Source: Dugong dugon
Taxonomy: Eukaryota; Chordata; Mammalia; Sirenia; Dugongidae
NCBI GenBank assembly: GCA_030035585.1
Contig: CM057461.1
Coordinates: 4,228,501-4,292,500 of the forward strand
Length of the DNA: 64,000 bases
Reading direction: 5' to 3'
Below, piece by piece: positions 32,477-43,170 of the stretch. A program made the position numbers and the translations under genes. The notes beneath the pieces are model-generated. The model saw only the letters and a list, made by a program, of their open reading frames with translations, did no database searches and was not told the DNA's origin. Positions within the stretch are counted from its first letter, which is position 1; each line of letters begins with the position of its first letter.

Positions 32477-32550
32477 TAAAGGCTCTGAGGAGTCCTACAG
32501 GAAAGAATCCTAGCCTACTGTTTAGACAGCTCTTGCCAAAGACAGATAAC

Positions 32551-33292
32551 ATGTTATTGTTGTTAGGTGACGTCGAATCAGTTCGGACTCAAAATGAGCC
32601 TATGTACAACAGAAAAAACGCTGCCCCGTATGTTTGAGCCCATTGTTGCAGCCACTGTGTCAATCCATCTCGTTGAGGGTCTTTGTCTTTTTTGCTGATC
32701 CTCTACTTTACCGAGCATGATATCTGTTACGGACTGAATTGTATCCCCCCAAAATGTGTATCAACTTGGCTAGGCCATGATTCCCAGTATTGTGGGGTTG
32801 TCCACCCTTTTGTCATCTGATGTGATTATCCTATGTGTTGTAAATCCTAACTTCTATGATGTTAATGAGGCAGGATTAGAGGCAGTTACGTTCATGAGGC
32901 AGGACTTAATCTACAGGATTAGGTTGCATACTGAGTCAATCTTTTTGAGATATAAAAGAGAGAACCCAATAGAGGGGAGAGGGACCTCATGCCACCAAGA
33001 AAGAAGTGCCAGGAGCAGAATGTGTCCTTTGGACCCGGGGTCCCTGCGCTGAGAAGCTCCTAGTCCGAGGTAGATTGATGACAAGGACCTTCTCCCAGAG
33101 CTGACAGAGAAAGCCTTCTCCTGGAGCTGGTGCCCTAAATTTCGAACCTCCTAGACCGTGAGAGACTAAATTTCTCTTTGTTAAAGCCATCCACTTGTAG
33201 TATTTCTGTCACAGCAGCACTAGATAACTAAGACAATGTCCTTCTCCAGGGACTGGTCCCTCCTGACACGTCCAAAGTACGTGAGACAGAAG
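32551..33292 (-). mobile_element. RTE LINE 3' end, split by an LTR
   Basis: The reverse RTE tail starts TGTTATTGTTGTTAGGTGAC and passes CTCTACTTTACCGAGCATGA. After the LTR it resumes with ATGTCCTTCTCCAGGGACTG and TCCAAAGTACGTGAGACAGA. Confidence 0.88.
32725..33235 (+). mobile_element. Solo LTR, ERVL-MaLR-like, subfamily B (511 bp)
   Basis: It begins TGTTACGGACTGAATTGTAT and ends AGATAACTAAGACA. Five-base duplication ATATC (32720-32724) / ATGTC (33236-33240) within the RTE. It contains a TATAAAAG promoter-like box at about 32951. No adjoining viral coding sequence is present. Confidence 0.9.
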
Positions 33293-33489
33293 ATTGATCA
33301 GCCTACCCCATCTACACCTCGCTGCCAAGACAGCAGGAACCACACAAAAAGCTGTCAAATTGGGTTTGAGCCTCGAGCCTGGGATTACACCCTGTTTGAA
33401 TGTATTCCTGCTAGGCTGTGTTAATAATAATTTAATTTTGAAATATAAAGCCACTTTCCCCCAGATTTGATAACAGGATTCTCTAAGAC
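33293..33489. other. Unique sequence
   Basis: Nothing recognised. Confidence 0.35.
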
Positions 33490-33680
33490 CGAGGGAAACC
33501 CTCCGTGAGATAGATTATTGACACAAGACCTGCAACAGTGGCCTCAAGCGTAACAATGGTTGTGAGGATGGCGCAGAATCGGGCGGTGTTATAACTAAGT
33601 ACACGCAGAAGTTATACATAACATCTGTTACACAAAAGTCACCGTGAGTCACAGCTGACTTGATGGTAACTAACAACAAG
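33490..33680 (+). mobile_element. RTE LINE tail
   Basis: GAAACCCTCCGTGAGATAGA, GGTTGTGAGGATGGCGCAGA, and GGTAACTAACAACAAG. An approximately 30-bp unrelated stretch interrupts the normal tail. Confidence 0.75.
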
Positions 33681-34134
33681 AAGATCTTAGAAGCAGGCCG
33701 TCAAAATCTCCCAAGTACCTAAGCTTCCTCCAGCTGTCAGAGACACCCTACTCTGCAAGGATGCCAACGTGAAGACTGGGCAAGCGGACATCATTTATGT
33801 CTCTGAAGTCAGTGGAAAAATCAAGATGTTATTAAAGTGGCTTCTTTTCTCCTCATATGCGTTGTGGAAAAACAACCCATCTCACTAGAAAGCCCACCTG
33901 TTTAGTATCAAGCTCGTAATTCTGCCAATGGTAGCTGCTGCCTATCAGACATATGGCCAGTTCGGCAAGGAAAACCGGCTCCAGCCTGTAAATCAAGTGG
34001 ATCAAAAATGCTGCATGGAGTTTGGAAGCCTAAGTTAGAAACACGAAGATTACAGGGTCAGGGAGGAAGGTGGAATTTGAAAACTGGGCTTCATTGTTGC
34101 TATCATTATTGTTCCTTTGTGTTATCTGGCTTAG
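33681..34134. other. Unique sequence
   Basis: Nothing recognised. Confidence 0.35.
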
Positions 34135-34338
34135 CTGCCCCTGGGTGGCACAAATAGTTAAGCGCTAGACTATTAGCTGAAACGTTGGCGGTTCAAACCC
34201 TCCCAGAGGTGCCTCAGAAGACAGTCCTAGCAACCTGCTTCTGAAAGGTCAAAGCCTTGAAAACCTACGGAGCAGTTCTACTCTGCACACGTGGGGCTGC
34301 CGTAAGTCAGAATCAACTTAACAGCAACTAACAACAGG
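34135..34338 (+). mobile_element. AfroSINE, long-body class
   Basis: CTGCCCCTGGGTGGCACAAA head, GGTTCAAACCC box B, GCAACCTGCTTCTGAAAGGT body, AAGTCAGAATCAACTTAACA tail. Confidence 0.9.
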
Positions 34339-34743
34339 ATGTTCCAGATTTGCACATAAGTAAAGTCTTATAAAAACTACCTTGCAAGAAGCATGCTGAT
34401 TTCTTTGCGAAGGCTAAAAGCTGCTTTCAGAGCTTTTCTTGTAAAGGTCGTTTAGTAGGAAAAGGAGCATTGTAGAGGGGATACACAGTGAAATGACACA
34501 GCAGGAGACCTCAGCATTGGAGCAGGAAGTCAGACAAATCATAGGCCCCCATGGCCTCAAAAGCTGAGTCACCGCCTGGGCTTCATAACGCCTCAAGCAT
34601 ATAGTGAGCATCTCACATTTCAGTGAAAGTTTAAGGACAAAGGTTAATTTTAAAATACGTATTATGCTTTAGCATTTCTCAGAGGGACTGCGCGCATTTA
34701 AAGTGCTGGAAAGAGCACCCGCAGCCTGATCTGAATTTGCTCA
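34339..34743. other. Unique sequence
   Basis: Nothing recognised. Confidence 0.35.
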
Positions 34744-34945
34744 GGTCAGGGTCAGCCAGGTTTTTCTGTAAAGGGCCAGGCAGTGAATATCTAGACTTTG
34801 CAGGCCAGAGGGTCTTTGTAGAAGGAAAGCAGCCACAGCAATACACCAAGGAATGAGCCTGATCACTTTACAATAAAACTTTATTTGCAAAAACTGGTGG
34901 CAGGCTGGATTTGGCCCACAGGCCGTAGTTTGCAGACTCCTGACT
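34744..34945 (+). mobile_element. hAT-Charlie non-autonomous element
   Basis: TTTTTCTGTAAAGGGCCAGG, ACAATAAAACTTTATTTGCA and GGCCCACAGGCCGTAGTTTG match the widespread mammalian hAT-type element with 'ggttggcaaac' ends. Confidence 0.85.
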
Positions 34946-35054
34946 TCCGTGGCCACTTAAGGAATGCCTTCAGGGGTTGGGGATCACATATCTTCAGTCC
35001 CACTTATAAGACCCTGGGGGCCAGCCAGCATCACCACCCCCATACCTCTGCAGG

Positions 35055-35205
35055 CCCCTCTCTGGTTTCCTGGCTTCTGTTCCCTTCCCTCCATCCCAGG
35101 CAAACAGGGTCTAGCATCACTTCCCTGCTTAGCCTCATGGATGGTTTCCTGTAGCTCTCCGGATGAAATCCAAGACCCCCACTGCGGCCCCACAGTCCCT
35201 CCCTT
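35055..35205 (+). mobile_element. L2 LINE fragment
   Basis: AGCCTCATGGATGGTTTCCT and CGGATGAAATCCAAGACCCC resembles the L2 3' UTR phrase 'ataaaatccaaactcc'. Confidence 0.55.
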
Positions 35206-35430
35206 CTCTAGCTTCCCTTGCGCCACGACTCTGCACCATGACCCCTTCCCCTGTGCCACGGCCCTCCCTCTGCACCACGCCCCTCCCCCATCACCACACC
35301 CCCATACCCGCACCACGCCTCCACCCCGAGCCATGCCCCTCCCCATCACCACGCCCCCTCCCCTGCATCACGCCCCTCCCCCATCGCCACGCCCCTCTCC
35401 TATGCTACGCCCCCTCCCCCTGCGCCACAC
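35206..35430 (+). repeat. C-rich CACCACGCCCCTCCCC-type minisatellite
   Basis: About ten irregular copies of CACCACGCCCCTCCCCCATC. The repeated ACGCCCC/CCTCCC text is GC-box-like. Confidence 0.88.
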
Positions 35431-35444
35431 CTTACATTAGCTGA

Positions 35445-35545
35445 CCCTCCACTTTACCAAATATGATATCCTCCACCTGCAATCAGTCCTTCCTGATGAC
35501 GCATCCAGAGTAAGCGAGCCAAAGTCTCGGGCAATATTCTGGGAC
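35445..35545 (-). mobile_element. RTE LINE fragment
   Basis: CTCCACTTTACCAAATATGATATCC and CCTTCCTGATGACGCATCCA match reverse RTE 3' sequence. Confidence 0.7.
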
Positions 35546-35599
35546 AGGGTTTGATGCTGGAAGCTTTGTCACTGGTCCTTCAAATCCCAGGAGAGTCAT

Positions 35600-35695
35600 T
35601 CATGGTGGGACAAGTTTCAGTGGAGCTTCTAGACTAAGACTAGGAAGAAAGCCCTGGCAATCTACTTCGAAAAATCAGCCAATGAAAACCCTGTG
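35600..35695 (+). mobile_element. tRNA-Gly/RTE SINE, middle fragment
   Basis: AGTTTCAGTGGAGCTTCTAG, ACTAAGACTAGGAAGAAAGC and GCCAATGAAAACCCTGTGA match 44315-44395. Confidence 0.7.
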
Positions 35696-35739
35696 ACTAC
35701 TACTAATAAATATTAAAAATAAGTAGGTAGCCATCTGTT

Positions 35740-35900
35740 GAACTTTCTGTGCCAGACGAGTCTGCACTGGCCCTCTCAGGTATTGCTGCATGAGGCCTTC
35801 ACAACACCACCATGCAGACATCCTTGTGTGAGACGGGAAAAGCAGGACTCAGAGCAGTGACCCGCCCAAGGTCGCACAGCAGCCGAGTGGCACCTCAAGG
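35740..35900 (-). mobile_element. MIR SINE
   Basis: ACTCAGAGCAGTGACCCGCC and CAAGGTCGCACAGCAGCC, reverse MIR core. Confidence 0.65.
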
Positions 35901-36017
35901 ACCCAAATCCAGGTACATTTAGTTCCCAAGACTTGTGGCTGCCCCTCACTGTGACCCCTCCCCCAGGGGCAGAAAGTCTCTGACGGGGAGAATCACATCT
36001 CTGACAACCTTCCAGGT

Positions 36018-36432
36018 CCCTCCAGCTCCAGGGGAAGGCTTTCTCTCTCTGTAGACTCTGGGGCAAGGTCCTTGCCATCAATCTTCCCCTGGTCTAGGAG
36101 CTTCTCAGTGCAGGGACCCCAAGTCCAAAGGTTGTGCTCAGCTCCTGGCTCTTCTTGCTTGGTGGTAGGGGGTCCCTCTCCTCTCTGCTTGCTTCTGTCT
36201 TTTGTATCTCAAAAGAGAGTGACTCAACATACAACCTAATCCTGTAGATTGAGTCCTGCCTCATTAACGTAACTGCCTCTAATCCTGCCTCATTAACATC
36301 ACAGAGATAGGATTTACAACACACAGGAAAATCACATCAGATCACAAAACGGTGGACAACCACCCAAGACTGGGAATCACGGCCTAGCCAAACTGACACA
36401 CATTTTTGGGGGAAACAATTCAATCCATAACA
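36018..36432 (-). mobile_element. ERVL-MaLR-like LTR, subfamily B, truncated
   Basis: It ends on plus with ACAATTCAATCCATAACA. TCCTGCCTCATTAACATCAC and GGAAAATCACATCAGATCAC are collinear with 32725-33235 reversed. Confidence 0.85.
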
Positions 36433-36906
36433 TCAAGTGTCCATAATGGGTGGATGGATAAAACACCATGTGGTACAGCCACACAACAGAATATTAAAAA
36501 GAAAAAAACCAAACCCATTACCATGGAGTTGATTCTGACTCCTGGCGACCCCGTGTGCTGCAGAGCAGAACTTCCCCACAGGGTTTTCTTGGCCGTCATC
36601 TTTACAGAAGCAGATCACCAGGCCTTTCTTCCTCGATGCTACTGGGTGGGTTCAAACCACCCACCTTTAGGCTAGTAGATGATGGCAAAGTGCTGGAATC
36701 ACCCAGGGACCTTCATGGAGTATCACTCCACCATCGAAAGCAATGAAGCCCTGACCCACGCTATGACACGGACGGGTCTGCAAACACCACGCTGAGTCAG
36801 AGAAACCAGACTCAAGAGGCCACATACTGCAGGATCCCATTTACATGCAATGTCTCAAACAGGCAAGCCCACAGAGACATAAAGTCCTCTAGTGGCTGTT
36901 CTCTGA
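36433..36906 (+). mobile_element. L1 3' end interrupted by an AfroSINE
   Basis: AAGTGTCCATAATGGGTGGA and GAATATTAAAAAG before the SINE; ATCCCATTTACATGCAATGT and CACAGAGACATAAAGTCCTC after it. L1 3' UTR order. Confidence 0.8.
36507..36712 (-). mobile_element. AfroSINE
   Basis: AAACCCATTACCATGGAGTT through CTGGGTGGGTTCAAACCACC to ATCACCCAGGGACC, minus strand. Confidence 0.9.
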
Positions 36907-37785
36907 GGCATTTCGTGGCCCTTCCCTCCCCTGGCTTCCGCTCCTGAAGCCCCATCTGCAGCCTCATCCCCCTTGGCTCCTGCACGGCTGTGCCCTGGTG
37001 CAGACGGTGGGAAGGGCTGCTGTTTGCACCCCAGGCTGACCCTGAGCCATGGCTGAGCACGACAGGAGTGCAGAGGCCAGCTCTCCACCTCGGTGGGTGG
37101 ACAAACCCTGAGCTGTTCCAGTCCAGAGCCCCTGCAGCCCCAGGATGAGACCGCGTCCGCACAGCGTGGCCCGGGATCAGCACCTGCTGGGCCTTCTCCC
37201 TGCCCTAGCTTGCTCCCCCATCCATGATCAGTCTCTCCTAGGACTATTTTCTTACCAATTCCTTGCCCTCAAACCCTCGTCCCACAGTCAGCTCCCCAAA
37301 ACCCCAAACTCAAACAATTGCCAGCGCTGTGCTGGGTGCTGACACCAAGCGGTATGGAGCAGCAGAACCAGACGTGGCACCTGCCCTCTGAGCTCCGTCT
37401 ACCTGGGCTCACAGGTGTTCACAGAGAACCAAAGTCACACCGCATGACGACAGTCTGGGGAAGCGTCTTCATGGGAGGGGCAGGAAGGAGGCTGTAGGAC
37501 AGCATGTGGTGGCAGCTGGAGAACTTCCTAGACGGGCTCAAGCTGGGACTAGGGTGTTTAGGAGGAGCCAGGCTAAATGCCTTTCGTTCAGGAGAAACAA
37601 CGCGAAACGTCACCTGGGAGGAGGCAGCTGGGGACATTCAGGCTCATCTCTTTCTCTGAAAACCTTGCCTGCCTGTTTATCTTGCCTGCACTGCCATCAG
37701 GCACTCCTAAGCAGAGACAAAATATGGTCCAGAAAGACAAACGGACTTGCCACGACTGGTTGGGTTGACAGTCCTGAATATAACT
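36907..37785. other. Unique sequence with a possible L2 fragment
   Basis: CCAGCGCTGTGCTGGGTGCT at about 37320 and ACCTGCCCTCTGAGCTCC at about 37380 may be an L2 on minus. No exon seen. Confidence 0.4.
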
Positions 37786-37988
37786 AACCCGTTGCCAGTG
37801 AGTGTACACCAACTCATGGCGCCCCCATACGTATCAGAGTGGAACTATGCTCCATAGGGTTTTCAATGGCTGATTTCTCAGAAGTAGATCACCAGGCCTT
37901 TCTTCTGAGGCACCTGAGTGGACTCGAACCGCCAACTTTTTGGGTAGCGGCCGAGCTTGTTAACTGTTTGCACCACCCAAGGACTCCT
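37786..37988 (-). mobile_element. AfroSINE, long-body class
   Basis: ACCCGTTGCCAGTGAGTGTA, GTGGACTCGAACCGCCAACT and CACCACCCAAGGACTCC on minus. Confidence 0.92.
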
Positions 37989-38499
37989 GAATATAAATGC
38001 CAGGCTCACTGAGATTTCTACCAGTCCCTGCTGCTCACCTACCCTAGGTGGCCACACGAGAACGTTACAGAATATACCTTCTTCAACTGCTTCTATGCAA
38101 ACTTCAAAGAGACAAAGAGTCTGTGCACCTCAAAATGATCCCCTTCCTCCCCTCCTCAAATGCCTTTTTGAAACATTACCCTCAAGCTTCCTTTATAAAA
38201 TATAAAACAGTGACAGGCCCATGGTCACGGTTTCCAGCCTAGCAAGCAAGTCCTCATGCGGTAACTGAAATGCACTGTCAAGCATGGTCTTTGGGGACCA
38301 CTCGGGCCTCAGAAATCACTTTCTTCCTCACCCATTAAGCAAATGAAATTAAGCCTGAGAGCTGATTCCTTTCAGCAGGATGCAATGAAGATGGGAAAAG
38401 ACAGAGACAGGACCCTGCCCTTAAACCTGCTCCCTGGTCCTCGGAGCAGACACACGTCGGCGTGGTGCCCCTCCTCATGCACAGGGCACCAGGGTGAGT
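37989..38499. other. Unique sequence
   Basis: Nothing recognised. Confidence 0.35.
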
Positions 38500-39165
38500 G
38501 TGAGTGGGTGTGCAAAAGATGTTCAATCACAGATGCTGGTGAGGATGTGGAGACACTGCTGATGGGAACGCAGAATGGTGCAGCCACTTTGGAAAACTAC
38601 CTTCAGGAGGTTAAACAGTTTTACCACAGGACCCAGCAATGTCCCTCATAGGCACAGACCCAGAAGAAATGAAAACATGCCCCTACAAACATCTGGACAT
38701 GAATGTTCACAGCAGCATTACTCACAACAGCTCAAAAGTGGAAACAACCCAAATGTCCATCCACTGAGGAACGATCAACAAGATGTGGTCTGTCCGTACA
38801 AGGGAATATTATTCAGCTCTAAGAATGAACGAAGCAGTGATACACACTACGACCTGGGTAAACCTTGACAACGTTATGCTGAGCGAAGGAAGCGGGCAGA
38901 AAAGGCTGTCCATTGTGTGACTCCGTGCACTGTCCAGAACAGGCAATCCACAGAGACAGAAAGTATATTAGCGTGCGGTTTTCAGGGGCTGGGGAGGCGG
39001 GGAATGGGGAGTGACTGCTAATGGGTGCAGCGTTTCTTCCTGGGGTGAAGAAAATGTTCTAAAATGAGATTGTGGTGATGTTTGCACAACCCCGTGAGAA
39101 TGCTAAACACCACTGAATTGCACGTTCTATACAGGTGACCTGTGTGGTATGTGAATTGTATGTCG
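38500..39165 (+). mobile_element. L1 3' end (old mammalian L1, L1MA/L1MB-like)
   Basis: GGTGAGGATGTGGAGACACT, AAGTGGAAACAACCCAAATG, GGGAATATTATTCAGCTCTA, GGGGAATGGGGAGTGACTGC and CACTGAATTGCACGTTCTAT are in the L1 3' order. Confidence 0.92.
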
Positions 39166-39176
39166 GCAAAGCGGCT

Positions 39177-39380
39177 AAGGGGCCCCTGCTGGTGCAAACA
39201 GTTAACGTGCTCGGCTGTGAGCCTCAAGGTTGGTGGTTTGAGTCTATGCAGAGGTGCCTTGGAGGAAAGGCCTGGCGATCTACTTCCGAAAAAAACAGCC
39301 ACGGAAAACCCTATGGAGCACAGTTCTACTCTGACACACACGAGGTCACCATGAGTCGGAGTTGACGTGACAGCAACTAG
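39177..39380 (+). mobile_element. AfroSINE, long-body class
   Basis: GGGGCCCCTGCTGGTGCAAA head, GGAAAGGCCTGGCGATCTAC body, CACCATGAGTCGGAGTTGAC tail. Confidence 0.92.
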
Positions 39381-39774
39381 TTTAAAGCTATGAAAAAGAA
39401 AAAGGTAGCCAGCGGCCTACCTAAATCCTCTCTCAGGTCCACTGCCGAGCTGGGTGAGGTCCGTGAGGAGTAGTTTCCAACCTCCTGCTGGGGTCTCTCT
39501 AATAAAGAACAGAGACAAGGAACCAGGACAGCCTCCCATGCACCGTGGGCCTCGCCGCCCTGGCCAGAGGCCCCACACCAAAGCAGGCACCACTCTCTGC
39601 CAACGTCCCCCAAACCCATTGGTTTCTCTCCCCCTCAGCCCCCATCAAGTCAATCCACCATCACCTGTGACGTGGATGACGGTGATCCCCCATCCCAATG
39701 TCCACTCCTGCTGCTCCACAGCCCACTGACCCGACCACACAGAAGCAGAGCAGTCGTCAAACACACCGGTCAGG

Positions 39775-40235
39775 CCGTGCTGTCCTCTGCCCTGGCTCTC
39801 CAATGGCTCCCCCTGCATTCGGGATAAAATTCAAACTCCTGGAGGACCCCTCCACCTTCACCCGGCACCTTCCCCACCTCGCTGCCCCAATTCCAGCCAC
39901 CCTGACAGCACTTTCTGTTCTGTGAGCACAGCCATTGTGTGCGGCCTCAGGGCCTTTGCACCAGCTGTCCCTCGGCCTGAATACTTTCCCCCAGCGCTGC
40001 CACACTGCTGCCTCCTCATCCTCAAGTGTCCACTGCCCAAAGGCTCTGCCCCCGACCGCCACGTCTCCGGTGGCTTTCCTCTACCTCCCACAGCTCACGC
40101 TAGGCCCTCAGCTGGTTTATTTTATTTGGGGCACACACCATTCTCTGATTGTCTCGTGTCTATTGGTCTGATCTTCCACTTGAATACAAGTCCTTGAGAG
40201 CTGGGGCCTTGTGTGTCCACCACTGTGTATCACAG
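39775..40235 (+). mobile_element. L2 LINE 3' end
   Basis: GGATAAAATTCAAACTCCTG, TCAGGGCCTTTGCACCAGCT and TTGAGAGCTGGGGCCTTGTG match the L2 3' region in order. Confidence 0.75.
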
Positions 40236-40241
40236 AGACAG

Positions 40242-40444
40242 TAAAACCCGTTGCCATCGAGTCGATTCCAACTCTTAGCGACCCCATGTGACAGAGTAGA
40301 ACTGTACTGTAGGGTTCCCAAGGCTGTAATCTTTATGCAAGTAGATCTCCAGGTCTTCTCTCCTGTGGAGCTGCTGGATGGGTTCAAACTGCCGACCTTT
40401 GGGTTAGCAGCCAAGCGCTTAACCACTGTGCCACCAGGGCTCCT
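40242..40444 (-). mobile_element. AfroSINE, full length
   Basis: AAACCCGTTGCCATCGAGTC through GGTTCAAACTGCCGACCTTT to CCACTGTGCCACCAGGGCTCCT. Confidence 0.95.
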
Positions 40445-41344
40445 CCGAAGGCAGTAGGGGCTCTATAAATACCTGACAGATGCAATTCACCCCCCCCCCC
40501 ATTAAACATCCGCTGCCCCACAATGGGGAACCCATAAGGCACGTGATCTGGTCGTTGCCAGCCCCCCCCAGTCATCATCCCTCACTCAACAGACCTGTCT
40601 CCTCCTCTGGCTCCTCAGAGTCTGTCTGCTTCTGCTTCAAGGCCTTTGCACACACTTTTCCTTCTGGAACTTTCCTCCTCCTCAAGGAAATGCACCGCCA
40701 ACAGAATTTGGAAGAACTTATATCCTCAGACACAGGACTGTGTGCCACTCACTCCCCGCTGGAACAGGACTTTGGCAGGAGGGCTCAGGCCGAATGAGGG
40801 GACTCAGCCCAGGTGCACCATCGTGGAGGGGAGCACCAAACACAGCATGGTATCAGGGGGATGCCATCAGCTATGGGTTATGGTGGGGTCAGTGAGAGCC
40901 AGCATGGTTGGGCTTCACGCAATGAGTACACCCAATGAGCAGAGGGGATGGGCACTGAGAGCCTTCGGCAGCTGTAGGCCTGTGAGCACCTGGACTCACC
41001 ATGTTTATTGATCTGTTCTGTGTAGGCAGCACGGCCACTACAGGCCAGCTGACCACTCCGCGTGGTGCTCAATAGAAGAAATGGTGGATCCTTTTGACCA
41101 GCTGTGTTGGTGCCTTGAGAGAAGCTGTTCTGGCTTCAACATGGCGCCTCCTAAGGGTAGTTTGGTTGTGATGGCCCTTCCTGGCTTTAGAAGCCCACGT
41201 GGTACGAGACGCCTCCCCTCTGTGCTCACTGGTTGCCTCCCAGGAGAACGCTGCTGCTGGAGGTGATGGCAAAACCAAGAAATGCAAGTGTGGGGCCCTG
41301 CCTTCAGGAAGCTTATAATGTCATCCAAACCAAACACAACCAGC
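40445..41344. other. Unique sequence
   Basis: No exon pattern could be supported. Confidence 0.4.
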
Positions 41345-41500
41345 CATCATTTCGACAACTGGGAAAGAACCCGGGCTCTGGGGCAGGAGAGCCGAGACCT
41401 CGGACCACCTCCACTACCTGATGGCCCTGTGAAGCTGGTCACATCTCCGGGCCTCAGTGTCCCACCTGTGAAATGTGACAACGGTAATGTCAGCAACAGT
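41345..41500 (+). mobile_element. MIR SINE
   Basis: TGAAGCTGGTCACATCTCCG and GGCCTCAGTGTCCCACCTGTGAAATG follow the MIR core. Confidence 0.7.
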
Positions 41501-41559
41501 CACACCGGCGGTGAAGCTGGAAGAGAAGCAGGGCGATGAAAACAGACACTTAGGCAAGC

Positions 41560-41960
41560 CAAACTAATGCCCACAAAGCCTTTTTCAATCCCCCCTAAAG
41601 AGAGGCTCAGTCGGGACTACATGTTAAATTCAACTATTTCTCTGGAGAAAGGAGAGCTTAATGGGTTGTTGTTCCATCCTTTAGGCTAAAAGCACAAGAT
41701 CCATTTAAAACCCTACAGAATCTGGCAGCTGGAAACCACCTCAGGAAGTAGCCCCCTTTAAGGATGAGCTACCAACAAAAGAAAGTGACTTTCGCTGCCG
41801 CGTGCCATCAGCCCTCCCTCCAACACAGTCCCTGGGGAAGGCACATTATTAATTCATTCAGCTGGTATTACCAAGGGCTGAGAACTAATTTATTCTTTAA
41901 AAACCCTCATTCAACTGTACACTTTTACCCATTAAATTTTCATTAAGGCCTGATGGCTCC
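41560..41960. other. Repeat-free AT-rich block, possible conserved non-coding sequence
   Basis: It contains ATTATTAATTCATTCAGCTG and TTACCCATTAAATTTTCATTAAGG with no repeat signature or long coding frame, unlike its repeat-dense surroundings. Function unknown. Confidence 0.25.
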
Positions 41961-42075
41961 TGCCAAGATAAGGAATGGATCCCCTCATGATGAGATCCTG
42001 AGGTCTTAGTGATGCAGAGATGCCTTCCAATTACAACACGAGGCTGAGCACAGACCCACCAAAATGGCTTCACCA

Positions 42076-42077
<2 letters not shown>

Positions 42078-42116
<39 letters not shown>
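42078..42116 (+). repeat. (CA)n microsatellite at a SINE tail
   Basis: About 17 CA units directly on the 3'-tail side of the minus-strand SINE at 42123. Confidence 0.9.
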
Positions 42117-42119
<3 letters not shown>

Positions 42120-42122
42120 TAT

Positions 42123-42282
42123 CCCCAAACCGGTTGCTGTGGAGTTAATTCCGACTCATAGCAAGCCTATAGGACAGAGTAGAACTGCCCCATAGTGTTT
42201 CCAAGGAGCGCCTGGTAGATTCAAACCACCAACCTTTTGGTTAGCAGCCGTAGCACTTAACCACTACGCCACCAGGGTTTCT
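42123..42282 (-). mobile_element. AfroSINE, short class
   Basis: CAAACCGGTTGCTGTGGAGT, GCCCCATAGTGTTTCCAAGG and CACTACGCCACCAGGGTTTC. Confidence 0.93.
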
Positions 42283-42379
42283 GCTGGCAATACAGGAGAG
42301 AGATCCATTGCCTTCTCCACGAGTTTCAAAGAAGGCCGATAGTGTCAAGGGTTAGTGGAACTATGGAGTCACCAGAACG

Positions 42380-43170
42380 CCCCGCTTCTGATGGGCATGC
42401 ACACACTAGTTCACGGTTTGGAAAACTCTTTGCCATAATCTTCTCATGAAAACTACATGAACCATCAAAACCTCACCAGAAACCAACCAACCGACCGACA
42501 AGCGAAAAGCATGTACGAGAACTTATCTAGTGGGACTATTCATAATAGCCAAATCCTGGAAATAATCCAAATATTCTCAACAGTAGAATGGACAAATTAT
42601 GGTATAGTTACGCAATGACAACAAATGAAAAGTCGCCATACCCAACAACACAGATCAATCTCTGAAACATCATGTTGAGCAAAAGAAGTAAGATATAAAA
42701 TATTATATACGACTCCAAAGGAGCCCTGGTGGCACGGTGGTTAAGCGCTCAGCTGCCAACCAAAAGGTTGGTGGTTCGAACCCACCAGCCTCTCCACAGG
42801 AGAAAGACATGGCAGTCTGCTTCCATAAAGATTACAGCCTTGGAAACCTATGGGGCAGTTCTACTCTGTCCCACAGGATCACTATGAGTTGGAATCAACT
42901 CGACAGCAATGGGTTTGGGTTTTGGGTATGACTCCAGTTGTATAATGTTCAAAAACAAGAAAAACTAATCTATAGTGTTATAAGTCAAGGCAGTGGTCAT
43001 CTTAGGGGTGGTGGTGATGGGCGGGGGGGGGGGACATAAGGGGGCTGCTGGGACCGTTCTGTTTCACGGCCTGACAGGAGGTCACATGGGTACGTTCACT
43101 TTGTGAAAGTTTGCTGAGCTGCACCATTCTGAGTTCTGCGTTTTTCTGCATTTTATGTTACATAGCAATG
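42380..43170 (+). mobile_element. Old L1 3' end interrupted by an AfroSINE
   Basis: GGACTATTCATAATAGCCAA, CAATCTCTGAAACATCATGT and GAGCAAAAGAAG before the SINE; AAACTAATCTATAGTGTTAT and GGTCACATGGGTACGTTCAC after it. Consistent with L1M 3' sequence. Confidence 0.8.
42718..42926 (+). mobile_element. AfroSINE, full length
   Basis: GGAGCCCTGGTGGCACGGTG head and GGTTCGAACCC box B, ending in GGGTTTGGGTTTTGGG. Target duplication TACGACTCCA (42708-42717) / TATGACTCCA (42927-42936). Confidence 0.96.

Noticed and set aside
42718-42800. tRNA genes in AfroSINE heads
   Set aside because: All occurrences are followed by the same SINE body and tail, and several have target-site duplications.
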